Shown here piece by piece: positions 61,692-64,000 of a stretch of DNA of 64,000 bases; positions within the stretch are counted from its first letter, which is position 1, and each line of letters begins with the position of its first letter. The notes beneath the pieces were generated by a model that ran no database searches, was not told the DNA's origin, and saw only the letters and a list, made by a program, of their open reading frames with translations. The stretch is from Powellomyces hirtus (Eukaryota > Chytridiomycota > Chytridiomycetes > Spizellomycetales > Powellomycetaceae): NCBI GenBank assembly GCA_025526995.1, contig JAHLKG010000003.1:558001-622000 (forward strand), read 5' to 3'. The position numbers and the translations under genes are program-made.

Positions 61692-64000
61692 CTACAGCCC
61701 TGGCAGTTCGTTCACATCCGGTTCACCATCAGACCCCGCGCCATACGAAGAGTCTGGAGGGAACATCTGCGTCAATCCCGAGCGCAGCAAGATAGGCAGC
61801 CGCCAAAACTCCGTGAGTGGGATCTTCATCAGGTCGTACGCTATGCCAATGGTCATGCCCCCAGCCGGACTAGCATCAGTTGACCGAACGTTGTCGGTCA
61901 TGAACGATGGGAGGATAGGCATCTTGGGATATCGTTGGGAAAAGTGGGTGAGGAGGAGGTGGCGGGTTTGCATTTTTTGACCGACTTCAATGGCCTGTCC
62001 GATGGTGGAATGCTTCTTTTTGCAGGCCTCCTCTTCCATCGCATTGCATAGCGTGCCCTCATGGATCAAAATTGTGGCTTCATGACCGGCTTGGATGAGG
62101 TCGTCGGAAGGCCGGCAGTCTCCGGAGAATACAAGTTTGCAACCCGCGAGGGTCTTCATGACGAGAGCGTACGCCCAAGGGCAGTGGTCTACTCTCACCG
62201 CAACGACAGATTCCAAGCCCATCACTTGTTTGAGAAGATCGATGCTGGGTAAATATGGACGCTGTGTCAATAGCAAGCCCAAACAGTCATATAAACACAC
62301 TTGCAACGCCGAGCAACATACCCATTAGATCGACCGGTTGGATCATCCGCTCCATTCGTCGGCTCACCGTTCTTCCATTGGACCTGTTCGCAATCGACGA
62401 ACGTGATATGCTCAAACCCAAAATCTTCAACATCCGAATATTCTTCAAGAAATATGCGGTACCGGGCCGGAGCAACCATGACCAGCGGTTGTGAAGTCTG
62501 CCGATCGCGGATCTGTGCGGTTACGTGGTGATATCAGCATATTGGCGTACCAAAGAGATGACCTTGCTTCGCGTAATTTCAGTTGGTAAAGATTGGTGGT
62601 ACCTGATTCCAATACGACATTATGCGTATCATTCCCAAATGGTGATCGGCGTGAAGGTGGGAAAGAAAGATGAACTTCAAATTTGCGATCGCGTTCCGCA
62701 TGCCCTCCGGGCCATAGGAACGGAAGAGTTGGCCGAGGGTTCCTTCGCCTGCATCGAGCAGAACATTGCCAGTTGGGAAAGTGACGAAGGTCGAGCTCAC
62801 TGCAAGCAGACGGTCGTCAATATTTCCGCCACTTTAGAAGCACCAGCAGTAGTAGAGGTTGTCAAATATAAAATACCAACCATTACGGTATCTCCCCGGA
62901 ATGGCTGACCCGGTCCCAAGCGGGACAATCACGACTCCCGCCTCCGCGCTATCCGCCATACCACTTTGCGAGGTTCTCGTTTGCGAAACCTCGTTGATGG
63001 TCAATTCCGCAATCTTTCCAATCTGTTCGGTCGGGTCGCATTCGAAAGGTTTGAGACAATCCTTACTCTCGAGTTTCGAGGAGGGTTCGATGATAAATTC
63101 AGTCAATGGCGCCGCAGCGAGTGTTTTAGCGGGAAGTCCTGCCACTGCAATGGAATCATCAGTGTCAGTGTCGATACCGGGCATGAGAGGAACGCAGTTT
63201 TACAGCGTACCCTCTTTGAGATTTCGTTCTGGGGTTTGGGTATAGTGAGGGAGCGGGAACATGATCTTGTCCAGCTGGTGCACTTTTGACACAAACTCTC
63301 CGGCTCCCAGGAAGCAGATATCGGAGGGATTATGTCGTCTGCTTACTACCAAATGCTATCGTTGAATAAAAGGGAGATGTGAATGAAAATGTTGAACGTG
63401 CCTGTTTCGGATCTGCGCTTTCATGGGCATGCATACCTGAGTTTTTGCGCCAAACTTGTTCATCCAGTCTCTGTAGCGGGGGTTTTCCAGTATATCGTCA
63501 CCAAGAATGTGCACTATGCACCGAACTGGATCTTTCGCATTGTACAATGACTGAAACTCGGTGGCCGCAACCAACGATGCGATGTATGCCGTATTTGGTA
63601 CATCGAGAATGAGGAACACCTGGAGATTCAAATTGAGCTTGCATGTATAGCGCTTCACCTAGAACATAGTTTACTTACAGCTCCAGGTTTCTCAGGTCCA
63701 AGGACTTGATCTGGATTGACGACGGTCCCATTTGGGGCGGTAATAGACTCGCCGCGCTGAAGCCGACCTGTTGAATTGCGGCGTGAGGACATGTTAAGGA
63801 CGACACAAGGATAAGGCACCTGCGCGAGCAGGACCACTCCTCATTCCCTACCGAAATCCGGCCCAGGCTTGATACCCAGAGATTGTGCGGCCTTGGGATT
63901 GAACTTGCCAGGAACTGTAGGTCCCTGGCATATATATGCGAGCACGGTGGGATCCGGCGTTGATCTCGGCAGCGGTATCGCGTTCAGGCGCCCAATCTCC
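61692..64000 (-). CDS. long-form tRNase Z (ELAC2/Trz1), 5' end beyond the window
   Basis: tRNase Z removes tRNA 3' trailers. Eight exons fit within the window: 63852 to the right edge, 63679-63767, 63437-63619, 63211-63355, 62881-63144, 62603-62799, 62322-62512 and 61692-62244. The N-terminal half-domain shows LAYICQGPTVPGKFNPKAAQ, LQRGESITAPNGTVVNPDQV and VFLILDVPNTAYIASLV. The C-terminal catalytic half shows VPLGTGSAIPGRYRNVSSTF, LLDAGEGTLGQL, the metal motif FLSHLHADHHLGM, VRVDHCPWAYALVM, LVFSGDCRPSDDLIQAG, HEGTL (HEAT-type motif) and LLTHFSQRYPKMP. All zinc ligands appear present. The PxKxRN motif reads PGRYRN (Lys to Arg). Two donors are chosen mainly on phase. Confidence 0.93.

Overview
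This is a eukaryotic nuclear window. Genes are dense, lie on both strands, and carry many short introns (about 44-210 bp, mostly 55-100) with GT...AG ends and occasional TACTAAC/CTAAC-like branch sites. The gene set is fungal: a YAK1-type kinase, Rvs167/amphiphysin, an ERD1/EXS protein, a Kre9-like GPI wall protein, PSO2/SNM1 and a Trm140/METTL2 tRNA methyltransferase. It also holds two proteins expected only in organisms with a motile cilium, CCDC96/CFAP184-like and FSIP1-like, plus a DCAF12-like protein and the remains of a Cache/HAMP receptor. I infer a zoosporic (chytrid-type) fungus. I see no rRNA, CRISPR array, transposase or viral element.

Region 1-16 kb: a truncated giant BEACH/WD40 protein (its start lies left of the window), methionine sulfoxide reductase A, a conserved protein of unknown function, a 900-residue coiled-coil protein, a tRNA-Glu(TTC) and an intronless condensation-fold acyltransferase. 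Region 16-29 kb: a DDHD phospholipase A1, a DCAF12-like WD40 protein, a short LETM1-domain mitochondrial protein, a mitochondrial rhodanese, the cilium protein CCDC96 and a secreted cysteine-containing protein. A 2.2 kb stretch at 29.1-31.3 kb has no convincing gene but contains two degenerate duplications.

Region 31-51 kb: the YAK1-like kinase (10 exons, one of 17 nt), METTL2/Trm140, Rvs167, ERD1, a small membrane protein, a Kre9-like GPI protein, PSO2/SNM1, a SET-domain protein and a four-helix membrane protein. Region 51-64 kb: a 14-exon FSIP1-like gene, a decayed Cache/HAMP receptor, two very small genes, a METTL25-like protein and a long-form tRNase Z whose N-terminus runs off the right edge.

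The genes are mostly housekeeping and do not form one operon-like system. Themes that recur are tRNA and RNA processing (tRNA-Glu, METTL2, tRNase Z, METTL25), membrane traffic and lipid handling (BEACH, PLA1, Rvs167, ERD1), mitochondria (MsrA, LETM1, rhodanese, small proteins) and the flagellum. All exon models were built by hand from splice signals, reading phase and family similarity. Splice sites described as tentative should be checked against RNA data.
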